DNA of 64,000 nucleotides from Pyrus communis (lineage: Eukaryota; Streptophyta; Magnoliopsida; Rosales; Rosaceae), in NCBI RefSeq assembly GCF_963583255.1, contig NC_084816.1:10431600-10495599 (forward strand). Direction: 5' to 3'. A model generated the notes under the pieces. That model had not been told where the DNA came from. It ran no database searches and saw only the letters and a program-made list of their open reading frames with translations. Of the stretch, positions 47,111-57,649 are shown one piece after another. The translations under genes were made by a program, and so were the position numbers. The number at the start of each line of letters is the position of its first letter. Position 1 is the stretch's first letter.

Positions 47111-48379
47111 AAGAAAATGGTATTTTTGTTCAGCAGCACATGCATTGCATCCCAATCAAAGTTTTCTTTGCGAAACTAGAAGGAACAAACCAGGTTCCGG
47201 TCTCGAGAAAACTCCCCCACGTCTCGTGCGGAGACGTGCATCGTTTACCAAATATCGTTTGGGGCACCGGACGCACCATGCTTCGTATGGGCAAACGCAA
47301 ATCACACTTCGCCGGCCACATGGGTTTTTGTTTTGATTTTCTCGATCGTCTTATTTGGTTGACTTTGGATACTTTTCTCAACGTTTGGAAATGTGCATTT
47401 GTTGCAAGTGGTGAATTTGTTGGATAGTTACGATCTTTCTTTTTAATCTACGGAATTTCGAGTTCCAATCCTCTCTTTTTAACTTAAAATTAGTTGCAAT
47501 TCAAGTGATCCTAGCCAAACAATTAATAACTTTTTTGATCTCGTAATTATTCTCTTCCTAATGTAGGAAGATATGAACTTTTGAGTCTCCCCTTTTTTTA
47601 TTAGAAAAAAATACGTGATCATAGCCTAAAATCAAGTTATTCCAAGGGAAAGAATTTCATTACACTCGGTGCACCAATTTTTTTTTTTAGTGTTCATCTA
47701 GAGGGTTTAATTTAGGACTATCTTATAACTTCGAGAGAAAAGAAATACTATTAAAATAATGGCATGTTTTAATTACACAAAAATGAGAAAATAAAAGAAT
47801 TAGAAATCTTAGACGTAGGATCAATTAGCCACTTGTTGATATGATTTTTTATTTTTAAATATTTGATTATGGATTTTGAAGAGAAATATTTATATTTTTG
47901 ATTCCATATGTATATAAATATAATTGAAAGTTAAGGAGTGAAATAATTTTTATATCCAAATATTTGTAAACGCATGTAAGTCAATGATTCAAAATCATAT
48001 TCCTTGTAAGTAAATATACCCACAAATTGTTTGTAGATCTTACTATTTTTGGTGCGAAAACCTAACACAATATATCCAATTAGAAACGTAGACTTTACAA
48101 TACACACACTACTTAGCTAGCCACAAATAAATATCAAACTGATAAAAAAAAAATAAAAAAATAAAAAAAAAATATATATATATATATATATCTATCGCCT
48201 TTTCCATCTATGTGAGTACCATGAAAATTCATGTGAACAGAACTTGAGACATTCTTTACTGATAAAAAAATTAAATACGCTAAACACAATTTGTATTGTA
48301 ATTGTACCCACCATTCAATGACTCCATGATTGGATAATAAGAATCTCACAAACAAGGCCCACCTTTGGCAACCCAAACC
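47111..48379. other. AT-rich upstream region of the PID2-like kinase
   Basis: No gene is supported. A 95-codon frame at 47140-47427 has a mirrored frame on the other strand and no family signal. An A/T microsatellite, (TA)n, lies near 48172-48190. Confidence 0.4.
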
Positions 48380-48523
48380 TACGACATGGCCCAAGCCCAA
48401 CAGTCTCTCTCTACTCTCTTGTCTCCCCCGCCCTTCAAAACCTCTTCTCACTCCCTCCTCACTCTCTCAGGCACAACTCTCTCTCCTTCCTTCTCTCTCA
48501 CTCCTCTCTCTCTCTCCTCCGCA
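48380..48523 (+). promoter_or_regulatory. CT-rich 5' leader of the PID2-like kinase
   Basis: The 140 bases before the chosen ATG are nearly all C and T (ctctctctctcctccgca), a common feature of plant leaders. An in-frame ATG at 48386 would add 46 Ser/Leu-rich residues without a known motif. I prefer 48524. Confidence 0.5.
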
Positions 48524-51500
48524 ATGGAGCCGTGGCTTGACGACTTAGCCGACGACCTCCAAAGCCTGAGCTTCACCTCCACCACAACCACCAACACCAA
48601 CACCACCAAGCGCAGCACTAGCTCCTGCTCCGAATCCACGCTCCCGCCCTCCGCCTCCTCCTCCGCTCGCCTCCCCGCCTCCGTAATCCCCAAGCCCCGA
48701 CCCCAATCCTCCTCCTCCGACCCCCTCTGGTCCGCAATATACAAGATCCGATCCGAATCCCCGACCCGGCAACTCTCCCTCTCTGACCTCAAATTCGCAG
48801 AGCGCCTCGGCTCCGGCGACATCGGTTCCGTCTACTTAGCCGAGTTGAAGTCCCCCGCTGGGGCCCAGGGGTGCGTATTTGCGGCGAAGGTGATGGACAA
48901 GAAGGAGCTGATCAGCCGGAGCAAGGAAGGGCGGGCCAGGACAGAGAAGGAAATACTGGAAATGTTGGAGCACCCGTTTTTGCCCACGCTCTATGCGAGC
49001 ATCGACGCGCCCAACTGGCTTTTCCTGCTCACCGAGTTCTGCCCCGGCGGCGATCTCCACGTTCTCCGCCAGCGCCAGCCGCTCAAACGCTTCGACGAAC
49101 ATGCCGTCAGGTGCGCACCTTACCTTCCTCCCTCAATTCCGAAATTAAATTCACAGCAGTAATTACGACGAATACAGTTTTTTCCTTTTTAATGTTTTAA
49201 TTTTTTTAATTGATTTTTATTTTAAATTTTGTTTTTAATTAGTTTGAAAAGCATTAAAAAAAAATAAAAAAATAAAAAAACCATCGGAGGGGTTAGATTT
49301 GATATTTTTGTTTGCGTTTTGCACGGTTCAGAGTTTCTGAATCGTTATGTGGGGCCTGGACACCAACAGCTTTACCTGTCTGCTTGTTGGTGGGGTCTAC
49401 CGATTTCAATGAAATAGATTTACGGTGTGCACCTGATAAATCCGGAGATATAGATAGATGGGTGAACTTGAAATTTAGGATTTTGGAGTAAATTGTCAAC
49501 TGTGGTTAAGCACACGTCACCACGCTACAAGGAAAATCAACTTGCATGAATCGGGTTTAGTACGTCGCTCGTGAATTTTTTTAGTTACTTTTTTGTAAAT
49601 AATATGATTGATCTAAGCTACACTAAGAATATAGAGAAATAGAACTCTAGGGTTCACTTGGAGTGCTGTGTCTATTAAGACAATTTACCACTAGTATCTG
49701 AAGAATAACTTGTATGAAACGAGTTCATCGTCATAATGTTCTTGTTGAATAATACCATACTATATTGAGAAAAACTTACAAATATACTAAGTCGTTACAG
49801 TGGCAAACGCGTTTTGTATAATTTATTTTTCTTAAGATACAAAGGGGCGCATTTATTTGGTTTAAATTTGTTTTGTTTTATTTTTTTTTTTTATAGAGCA
49901 TTTATTTGGTTAGAAGTCCTTCGATGAGTGCCGTCTTCTGTTAGTTAGATTTACATTGACTGTTACGTGCTTAAAAAGGCCAATAATTACATGCACGTGC
50001 ACACTGTAGTAGTTTTAAGTCAAGCCTACCACTAAACCTCCTTCAAAAATGAAAAAAAAAAATAAAACATGTGCTACAGTAGACTTTGCAGTGTAGTTTT
50101 CTTCTCTTTGCCAGATCACATTTTTGCCCCTGTATTTTCCCCCGTTTTCGCTTTTGTCCTGGTCGTTTAGGCAACTTCTGTCCCTTAGTTTTGTTTCGTT
50201 AGCAATCAAGTCCTACAGGTATAAAATTGTTAAACAAGATTGTCAAGCGATTACGTTTTCAGGCGATTGCAAATGTTTTGGATAGACATAAACACCCTCA
50301 CATGTAGTGGTTGCATATTCCCTCTGAATTTCATCTCTGCATGACTAAAACTGTCAAAACGGAAATGACGGGTGCCAAAAGTGAAAAAAAGAAAAACTAC
50401 GAGGACAAAGTTGTAATTTTAGTTTGTGGGTAATAAGCATATTATTTTCCTAAGCTAGTATAGTTTGGAAGGTCAACCACTGGTTGTTGCCAAAAGGCAG
50501 AGCGCTATTAGTAGTGCACTGTGTTTGATGTGATCATCTGATTTGGCATAACATAATTGGATTGTTTTTCAAGCACTATATACAACACAACCGTCGGTTG
50601 AGCAATAAAATGCCTTAAAACTGCATGGACCTTTACGCCCTTCATAAGATAAGAGTAACCTCGTGGTTTTAAGGTGACCCGTGGATTTGATAAACCTGAA
50701 TTCAATTCCCTTGATAGAATTTAAGACTCTCATTAATTATGTGTAGGTTTTATTTTGGTCCATTGATATATAAATGCTGGTTATGATGTTAATTTGATGT
50801 TTCTCTTTAGTATTATTGGATGGTTATGTGTGGCTCTAGTGTGTCCGCCCATATGCAGTAGGTTAGCAACAACAACAACCCATGATTTTTAAAATCAGAG
50901 TCATTAATTTTGGTACCTAAAGGCTGACCCATTAATTTAATTTAAGCCATTTTCATTGCATTAACATGATAGGATCAATGACAGAGATTTTTAAAAGAGA
51001 ACATTGAATAATTTTTATGGGAGGGTTTTTTGTTTCTTTCCATTTCTTGTTGATTTCTAGGGTAGGTTTCATTCCGATGGACCAAACAGATCCCTTCAAA
51101 TCTAAATTTAGGTATATTGGGTTCAGATAATTGTTGCAGGATTACTGGGTTCTTTTCTTTTAATTAAGGATATCCCAAAATAGTGGCACCAATATTGTTT
51201 TATTGCTCTTTGTCTTGTGGTTGAGAGTACTCTTAATTTAGGCCTAATGTGGTTCAAGAATGCCTTAACAAGAATCGAACTTAAGACCTCTCACTTACAA
51301 GTGAAGAGGAATACCACTCGACCGTAGTACTAAGGGCTGGTTTGGTATCGCTGTGCTTTGGAAAAAAACTGCTTCTGTTGTACTGTGAGAATAAGCTCAT
51401 TTTTGCTGCTTCACGTTTTCAACTTTTTTTCACCCAAAACTGTGAAAATAAGCTGTTTTTAAGTGTTTACCAAACATTTTTTTGAGCTCAATTTTTTTTT

Positions 51501-54500
51501 TTTTATACCCACTTTTTTTAAAATCACTTCAGTACCAAACCAGTACTAAGTGACTTAAAACCACAAAATTTAATTATAGTAGGGATAAGGTCCAGCAGTC
51601 TGAGTATGTCTGCAAAGGAAAGGCGAAATGCCGACGTGAAGTGGGACACAAAAACATGATTTAGGGGGCAACTTGAGTCAAAGTGACTTCCGGAGGGGCA
51701 AAGTGGGATTCACGGACACTCTTAGGAGGCAATACTGTGATTAAGCGTAATAGTAAAAATGTTTGCAAGTAAAAGATAGAGTTAAGGAAGAAAGGTGAAA
51801 TGTTGTTAGTGTTATCTGTTTTCTTACCAACAAAAAATCATGAGCTTCTCTTTCAACTTTGTCCACTCCAAAAGTATTCCCAACTAACCACATTAAGGGC
51901 ATGGGGCAGGGGAATAAAGGTGAATTTTTTATATGCTTTTGGAATTCATTGGTGATAGGTGAAAGTAGAAAGTTGTTGTGTGTCCTTCGACTAATTTATG
52001 ATACATTTCTCTTCTGTCTAGATAGGTTTGGAAAGATTGCAAACGACATGGACAAAAGCACACCAAAAGTACTTATTTTCATCAATTATATGCAAGTGCT
52101 TTTCGGTTTTCGTTATCGGTCATCAATTATATGCAGTTGGTGGTGATAATTGCAATTTGCAAATGCTTTTTACTGCATGTGTTTTTATCATTAACTTGCA
52201 AATTGATTGAGAGCACCGTTAATTTAGACAGTTATGTCTTTTGAATTTCACCTAAGACTTCTATATATGATTGAAGTAGGGGTAAGGTCCAGTAGTCTAT
52301 GATCAGCTTTTTCTTGCCAAGAAAGGTAAAATGAAGTTAAATGATGCTAGGAAGACTCCTTCAAAAAGTTAATAGTATTGTCACTTATTACCATGTTCTA
52401 GTGGTATTTTTCTTCACTTGTAAGTGAGAGGTCTTAGGTTCAATTATCGCCAATGACGAATTTGAATCACATTATTGCTAGCCTATTGTGAAGCTAAGCC
52501 CACCCCTCTTCCCCCTTAGTGTAGATAATATCGTTTGTTCAAAAACAAAAAAAGTTAATAGTAGTAATGTTAGGGAGTAAAAGATCAAGGCAAGGAAGAA
52601 CAAAGGTAATATATTGTTAATAACCCAACCTTTTCCCCACTTTTATCTTTTATCTATTGGGACGTGATTTCCGGACACCTTTTTCTCCTCCGACGCACTT
52701 ATGTTTATTCTAGCCTTTTGATTGATTAAATCAAAGATAATCAAGGGACAGGATCAACTGGGGTGTGCAGAAAGAGAAAAAAAATGTGCGGAATTTACTT
52801 TCCTGAAGTGACCCCAACCAAACATATGAAATTAAAAAACATGGGGCCATTTAAGTTTGGGATTTAGGAAGGGCTACCAAGTTGTTCAACTTTAGGTGTA
52901 GTAACAGCAAAGAAAATAATAATAATAAAAAGTAAAGTAGGTCAGGTTGTGTAAATATAGTAGAATTTATGGGGTGCCTTGCAATTAATTGGTGATGTAC
53001 TAATATCTCATATGCTTAGAAAAGTGGGGAAGGATAATACAAACCATATGGAGACAATCACATAAAAAAACACTGATGATTTTCATCAATGACCATCAAT
53101 TATATGAAATGCATCTCACTATCAGTTACCATTAATTATAAGAAGCTGCTGGTAATAGTTGCAGCTGCATTTTACTACCATGTCATGAATTGCTTGCATT
53201 TTTATTTTATTACCATGTCATGAATTGCTTGCATTTTTATTTTTTTATCATTGACTTGCAAATTAAAAGACATCTAAACATATCCTTCTTTCCTTCCTTA
53301 ATAACAAGACCCGAAACCCTCTCCGACACCAAAAACAAGAAACATTTCAATTTTATTTACAACGGGTGGGTAACCAAATCTTGAAATATCGAGGCTGTAT
53401 GATAATCATTTTGTTTTCATTTTTCAGGTTTTAGCCTTTTGTTTTAAGTCTTCACTTTGTTTGAAAACTAGAAACCGAGAGCTTGTTTGGTAACTGTTTT
53501 CAGTTTTCACTTTTAAAGAAAACCGATACATTATTTTTCTTTTCTTTGCAATAACATTTTGGTAAACAAATGTATTTTAGTTAAATGTAGACAAAACCAT
53601 CACGGGGTGGCCTAGTGGTTGGGGACGAATTTCAAGCCCTATTTCACACCGCACGTCCTAGGTTCGATTCTAGCATTGGTGCATCACACGATAGTGGCCA
53701 AGAGGAGGTTAAAATGCCTTTGTGAGTCTTCTAGGCCCCGGATGGACGGACTCTTCGCCACCAACTGGTCCTTTTTAAAAATAAAAAAAAAATGTAGACA
53801 AGTGAACAAAATGTTGGTTTTATGTTGGCAGGCTACAGTATAGGTTACATTAGAATTGATGTGGTTGGTTTGGTTGTGTCCTATATCATAATCCTTGCTG
53901 TTGCAAAAGAATATCAAAAGTTTTATTTTCTTATCATTTAGTTTATCATGCAATAATATCATAGCCTAGCCAATGATTTTTTTCATTGTTTTCCCTTTTC
54001 AAATGATTGAGCATGAACATGATTAAGGATTTGTGGTTAATCATCTAATTTGAATAATTGATTATGTTTTGTCTTAAAACGAAATTATGAACATTTAGAG
54101 GATACTCATCAGTTATTGGCTCTTTTTATATCGTTCAAAGTGCTCCCGTAATCAACAGATGATGATATAACAAATCATATGTTGAATCCATGATTAGCAT
54201 ACTAACTGGTGTTTAATCTCATGATTAGGTTCTACGCATCGGAGGTGGTTGTAGCTCTAGAGTACCTCCACATGATGGGAATTGTGTACCGTGATCTGAA
54301 GCCGGAAAATGTGTTGGTTCGATCCGATGGCCATATCATGCTTACAGATTTTGACCTCTCGTTAAAATGCGACGATGGTACATCAACGCCTCAGATCATC
54401 TCTACCCAAAATACCCCAAATGCTGCACTACAAAAAGGCTACTCACTCGATCCGCCCCCGTTTGCATCCTCTTCATGCATTCTTCCCAGTTGTATGGTCC

Positions 54501-55021
54501 CCTCCGTGTCATGTTTCCACCCGAAAAGCAAGCGGAAGAAGAAGCAGAGCCATAAAAATGGCCCCGAGTTTGTGTCTGAGCCCGTGGACGTTCGGTCCAT
54601 GTCGTTTGTCGGGACCCACGAGTACTTGGCCCCGGAGATTGTGTCCGGCGAGGGGCATGGTAGTGCAGTGGACTGGTGGACGTTAGGGATATTTATTTTT
54701 GAACTGTTCTATGGTGTGACACCCTTTAGGGGTGTGGACAATGAGCTAACCCTAGCTAACATTGTGGCTCGAGCCCTGGAGCTTCCGAAAGAACCGGCAG
54801 TGCCCAGCACGGCCAAGGACCTCATCTCACAGTTGTTGGTCAAGGATCCGGCTCGGCGTTTGGGATCGTTGATGGGTGCATCAGCAGTCAAGAGGCACCC
54901 ATTTTTCCAAGGGGTTAATTGGGCATTGTTGAGATGTACACCTCCACCATTTATTCCCCCACCATTTAAGAGGCGAGTTGTATCTGATCAAAGTTGTACT
55001 GAGAAAATGGAATATTATTAG
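48524..55021 (+). CDS. PID2: AGC VIII Ser/Thr protein kinase, PINOID2-like, two exons with a 5.1 kb intron
   Basis: Exon 1 is 48524-49110 and exon 2 is 54229-55021; the intron (49111-54228) is GT-AG and phase 2. The product is 459 aa. The start [20 protein letters not shown] leads to a Ser/Pro-rich linker and then the kinase domain from about 87. The domain has [12 protein letters not shown], Lys122 in [10 protein letters not shown], a short [17 protein letters not shown] hinge and YRDLKPEN around Asp218. DFD at 236-238 replaces DFG. An insertion rich in Ser/Lys follows, then [20 protein letters not shown], and the end is EKMEYY. The [17 protein letters not shown] and [10 protein letters not shown] stretches resemble Arabidopsis PID2 (At2g26700). 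PINOID-branch kinases phosphorylate PIN auxin carriers at the plasma membrane. Exon 1 is markedly GC-rich at codon third positions compared with exon 2 and the surroundings. Confidence 0.9.
51195..51334 (-). mobile_element. SINE in the PID2-like intron, minus orientation
   Basis: On the minus strand it reads ttagtactacggtcgagtgg, then gtaagtgagaggtcttaagt with tcgattcttg (box B), and then a body related to the SINE at 52378-52548. Its 5' end abuts the hAT-like MITE at 51335. Confidence 0.6.
51335..51542. mobile_element. hAT-type MITE in the PID2-like intron
   Basis: The ends ggctggtttggta and taccaaacca form an inverted repeat. They are flanked by a perfect 8 bp duplication, gtactaag (51327-51334 and 51543-51550), the size expected for hAT transposases. 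It is 208 bp and non-coding, and it inserted into the 5' end of the neighbouring SINE. Confidence 0.8.
52050..52210 (+). repeat. Intronic direct repeat, copy 1 (copy 2 at 53070-53270)
   Basis: The shared order is ttttcatcaat, tcatcaattatatg (ccatcaattatatg in copy 2), ggt...gataattgca/ggtaatagttgca, then catgtgtttttatcattaacttgcaaatt against atttttttatcattgacttgcaaatt. In copy 2 a 39 bp unit with accatgtcatgaattgcttg is duplicated in tandem (53176-53250). Confidence 0.55.
52378..52548 (+). mobile_element. tRNA-derived SINE with 15 bp target duplication
   Basis: The head contains ttctagtggtatttttcttc, and ggtcttaggttcaattatcg covers box B. The tail is tagataatatcgtttgttca. It is flanked by a perfect aaaaagttaatagta duplication (52363-52377 and 52549-52563). 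It is the best preserved member of this family in the window. Confidence 0.85.
53595..53789 (+). mobile_element. Second SINE family, with 12 bp target duplication
   Basis: Box A is visible in ggggtggcctagtggttggg and box B in ggttcgattct (53661-53671). The body ends cgccaccaactggtccttttt followed by an A-rich tail. It is flanked by aaatgtagacaa (53583-53594 and 53790-53801). It lies 440 bp before exon 2 of the PID2-like gene. Confidence 0.88.
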
Positions 55022-55424
55022 TCACAAAACAAATTAAATAAGAAATATATATTTCATGTTTCAAACTCGTGTCATAGATTTTTCATCGTTCCTTGCATTG
55101 TCACGAAATAAGCTTAACGTTGATAACATGTGTACATTTGCTCTTAAACACTCCATCAAATTGATATTTTTAGACAAAATGATATTCTTAACTATTTTAG
55201 TCGATGAAAAAAAGATTTGAAATTAAGTGAGTGAAAGAAAGGACAATCTCTCTGACTAATTGACTTAAACCAACATCTACAGCATATTCAATCTCGCTAA
55301 AATGATCATTCTTTGAAATTTGATCAATATCATCAAATACTAAATCAATAATATTGTCAATATTTAATCGATATCCACAGGTACTTGATATTGATCCTAT
55401 TAGCAATTTTATCATTATTTTTAA
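55022..55424. other. 3' flank of the PID2-like gene
   Basis: AT-rich, with aaattaaataagaaatatat soon after the stop as a possible polyadenylation region. Nothing else is recognised. Confidence 0.4.
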
Positions 55425-55558
55425 AAAAAAAAATGGGACCAGCTGGTGGCTTCGCCACGGTAGTCCACCTTTTCAGAAGCCGGATAGACTCACAGAGGCA
55501 TTTCAATCTCCCTTGACCACCATCGTACGATTCACTAGCATCATAAATCGAATTTAGA
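55425..55558 (-). mobile_element. 5'-truncated SINE, same family as 53595-53789
   Basis: On the minus strand it reads gatggtggtcaagggagatt, then aaatgcctctgtgagtctat and gaagccaccagctggtccca, followed by a T-rich and A-rich tail. This matches the 3' two thirds of the SINE in the PID2-like intron. Confidence 0.7.
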
Positions 55559-57327
55559 ATGTGTAATGTGAAATAATAATTTTATTATTTGAAGAAAATA
55601 AAATAGGAAATTAAGCACAACATGTGACAGCCTAATTTATGTGGCCACATATGATTTGGAAACTCTCCTTCAAACCGACATGTACTAAATTAATTCACAT
55701 ATTTCCAAAGTCAATGCCGGTGTTGGGATGGAAGCCTTGGATCCCGACAATATGAACATAAACAACGATATTGACTTTGGAAAGGATAAATACACCCGCC
55801 TGGCGTACGCTGTCCACCCGATCACGGTCCCCCCCGGCCCGGCCCCTGAAGCCCTTTGGAGCTTTCGGCGCGGTGGATCGCGTTGGATGGAATTTGTAGT
55901 GTTTGGATGTGAGAAATTGTGAAATACACGTGTTTGGTTGTGGGGAGGCCATGCCCTTCCCACGTGAAGTGTTTCGTTTGGGAGGAGAAGGTGGGGTTTG
56001 GGTTAGGTTAGAAGGTGTTTGAGAGCTACTATTGTTGAAATTTTGTTTACCTCACATGATTTTTGGTTGCTTGCTTGGAAAGTTTCACTCATCTCCAATA
56101 AATTTTATTTTGTTTTGGGACGAGTAACGTCGACATTCTTGTTTGTATCTTTTTGTTTTCTTTTTCTTTTCTGAATTTGTATCTCGTATTTGTTCTTAAC
56201 AAAGGTGGATTGAGTTTTGAAAATCTAGTATTGACACGGATAGTCTACGCACTCTTCATTGTTTATCTTTTAATCACATTTTATTGATGTAGTTTTTCAT
56301 TAGTAACCCCTCTAATTTGGCAAATGGGTCTTCTTTGTCATGGCTGTGTCAATTTGCTTTTTTAACGTGCTCATTAAGCTAATAGGTTCAAAAATTCAAA
56401 TCCGAACTAGGCGTGTTAACCTATTACCAGTTTTTATACTAAAAATGTTATTGGGCCTTGTTGGCCTGATAAGATGATTACAAAGAAAATAGAACATGAA
56501 CCTTTAATTTACTATAAATGAATAGTGCAGAACCATACTGTTTTTTTGACTTGTCAAAGATACCAAAATCTCAATCTTCCTTCTCGATTGGAGAGAGTAC
56601 TAAATGTGACTTTGGTGGGACTGTGATCATAGATTAAAACAAAACCACAGTCTTGGTTATGGTAATCTTCATTCCCTGCAGAAATATTTTGGATTACTTT
56701 CCTATTAATGCATTACTTTTTGGAAAGTGATCCTGGTCGACTTCAAATGAGAACATAGAAAGCATTGATGGAAAAGGTGAAAGGTCTATAAATACAAGTA
56801 CATGACTCAGAGCAAAAGACACTCAAATCATTCAACAAAACAAACTACAAGCTTAAAACCAAAAGCTCTTTGCTTTTACTTGTTTCATTCCTTTTGCCTT
56901 ATGAAAAAAATCACTTGAAACCAAGACCTTAGAACTTTAGGAAACCTTCCTTTACACTCTAAGACCAATTAGAATTTGCTCTGCTACCATCTCTTTTGCA
57001 TAGCATCGATTCACCAACCTTAAGAAAGTCTCTTTGGTTGTAATGTTAAGTATGATATAAAATTAATTTTTTGGGTTTTGAAAACACAAATAAAGCTTTT
57101 AATTCTCTTGCTTTTGAAAACCCAAACAACAGCACATCAAAAAGCTCATCTCCACTATACTAAATTGGAAACACCAAACACATGCACAATTGTTAATTTT
57201 GTACTGAGTCTTTGGCACTCACACTTCATGCCTATCATACTAAAACAATTTCTAGTTTGCCTCAATCGTTGAATCTCATTTTCATTGTTAACACATGGAG
57301 CCATGGAAGAGAGCAACAAAATACTCT
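55559..57327. other. Intergenic DNA with a short GC-rich island
   Basis: 55700-55905 is strikingly GC-rich for this window (gtccccccggcccggcccct) and begins with a 14 bp inverted repeat, tttccaaagtcaat/attgactttggaaa, about 60 bp apart. Frames open on both strands here are unrecognised. Around 56790, aggtctataaatacaagtac is a TATA-like motif followed by a CAAA-rich leader-like stretch, possibly an old LTR. No gene is supported. Confidence 0.4.
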
Positions 57328-57351
57328 AAGGTCGCGTTTGGTGGGCTAGAT

Positions 57352-57608
57352 TGATAGACCCTTGATCAACTTTAGCTCATAAACTGCTGTAGATACATAG
57401 AGAAGATGAACATAAGGAATTCAATACTATTTTCATAACAACCTCGTTGTATCTTACAATCCAAGCTATATAGCAACAGGTCCTAACAACCTTCAATACT
57501 AACAAACTAATAGCTTTTACAACTAATACAACTAATTCACTAATATGATGACACTTGGTACTATCCTAATTGCCATATAACAACCTTTAACTACTTAGAT
57601 TCCTATCA
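57352..57608 (-). repeat. Chromovirus 3' LTR
   Basis: It is 257 bp and about 91% identical by eye to 62588-62847, with one 3-base indel. The adjacent purine tract on the minus strand marks the 3' side. Confidence 0.9.
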
Positions 57609-57649
57609 TTTACTTCCCCCTTTGAAATTAGCCTTGTCCTCAAGGCTGG

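Noticed and set aside
47140..47427. 95-codon frame with an overlapping 83-codon frame on the other strand
   Set aside because: Neither shows a family motif or neighbouring splice or promoter signals.
48448..49102. Minus-strand frames rich in Gly and Glu
   Set aside because: They are antisense shadows of GC-rich exon 1 of the PID2-like kinase.
53661..53671. Possible tRNA gene because of ggttcgattct
   Set aside because: It is box B of a SINE; no cloverleaf or acceptor stem pairs around it.
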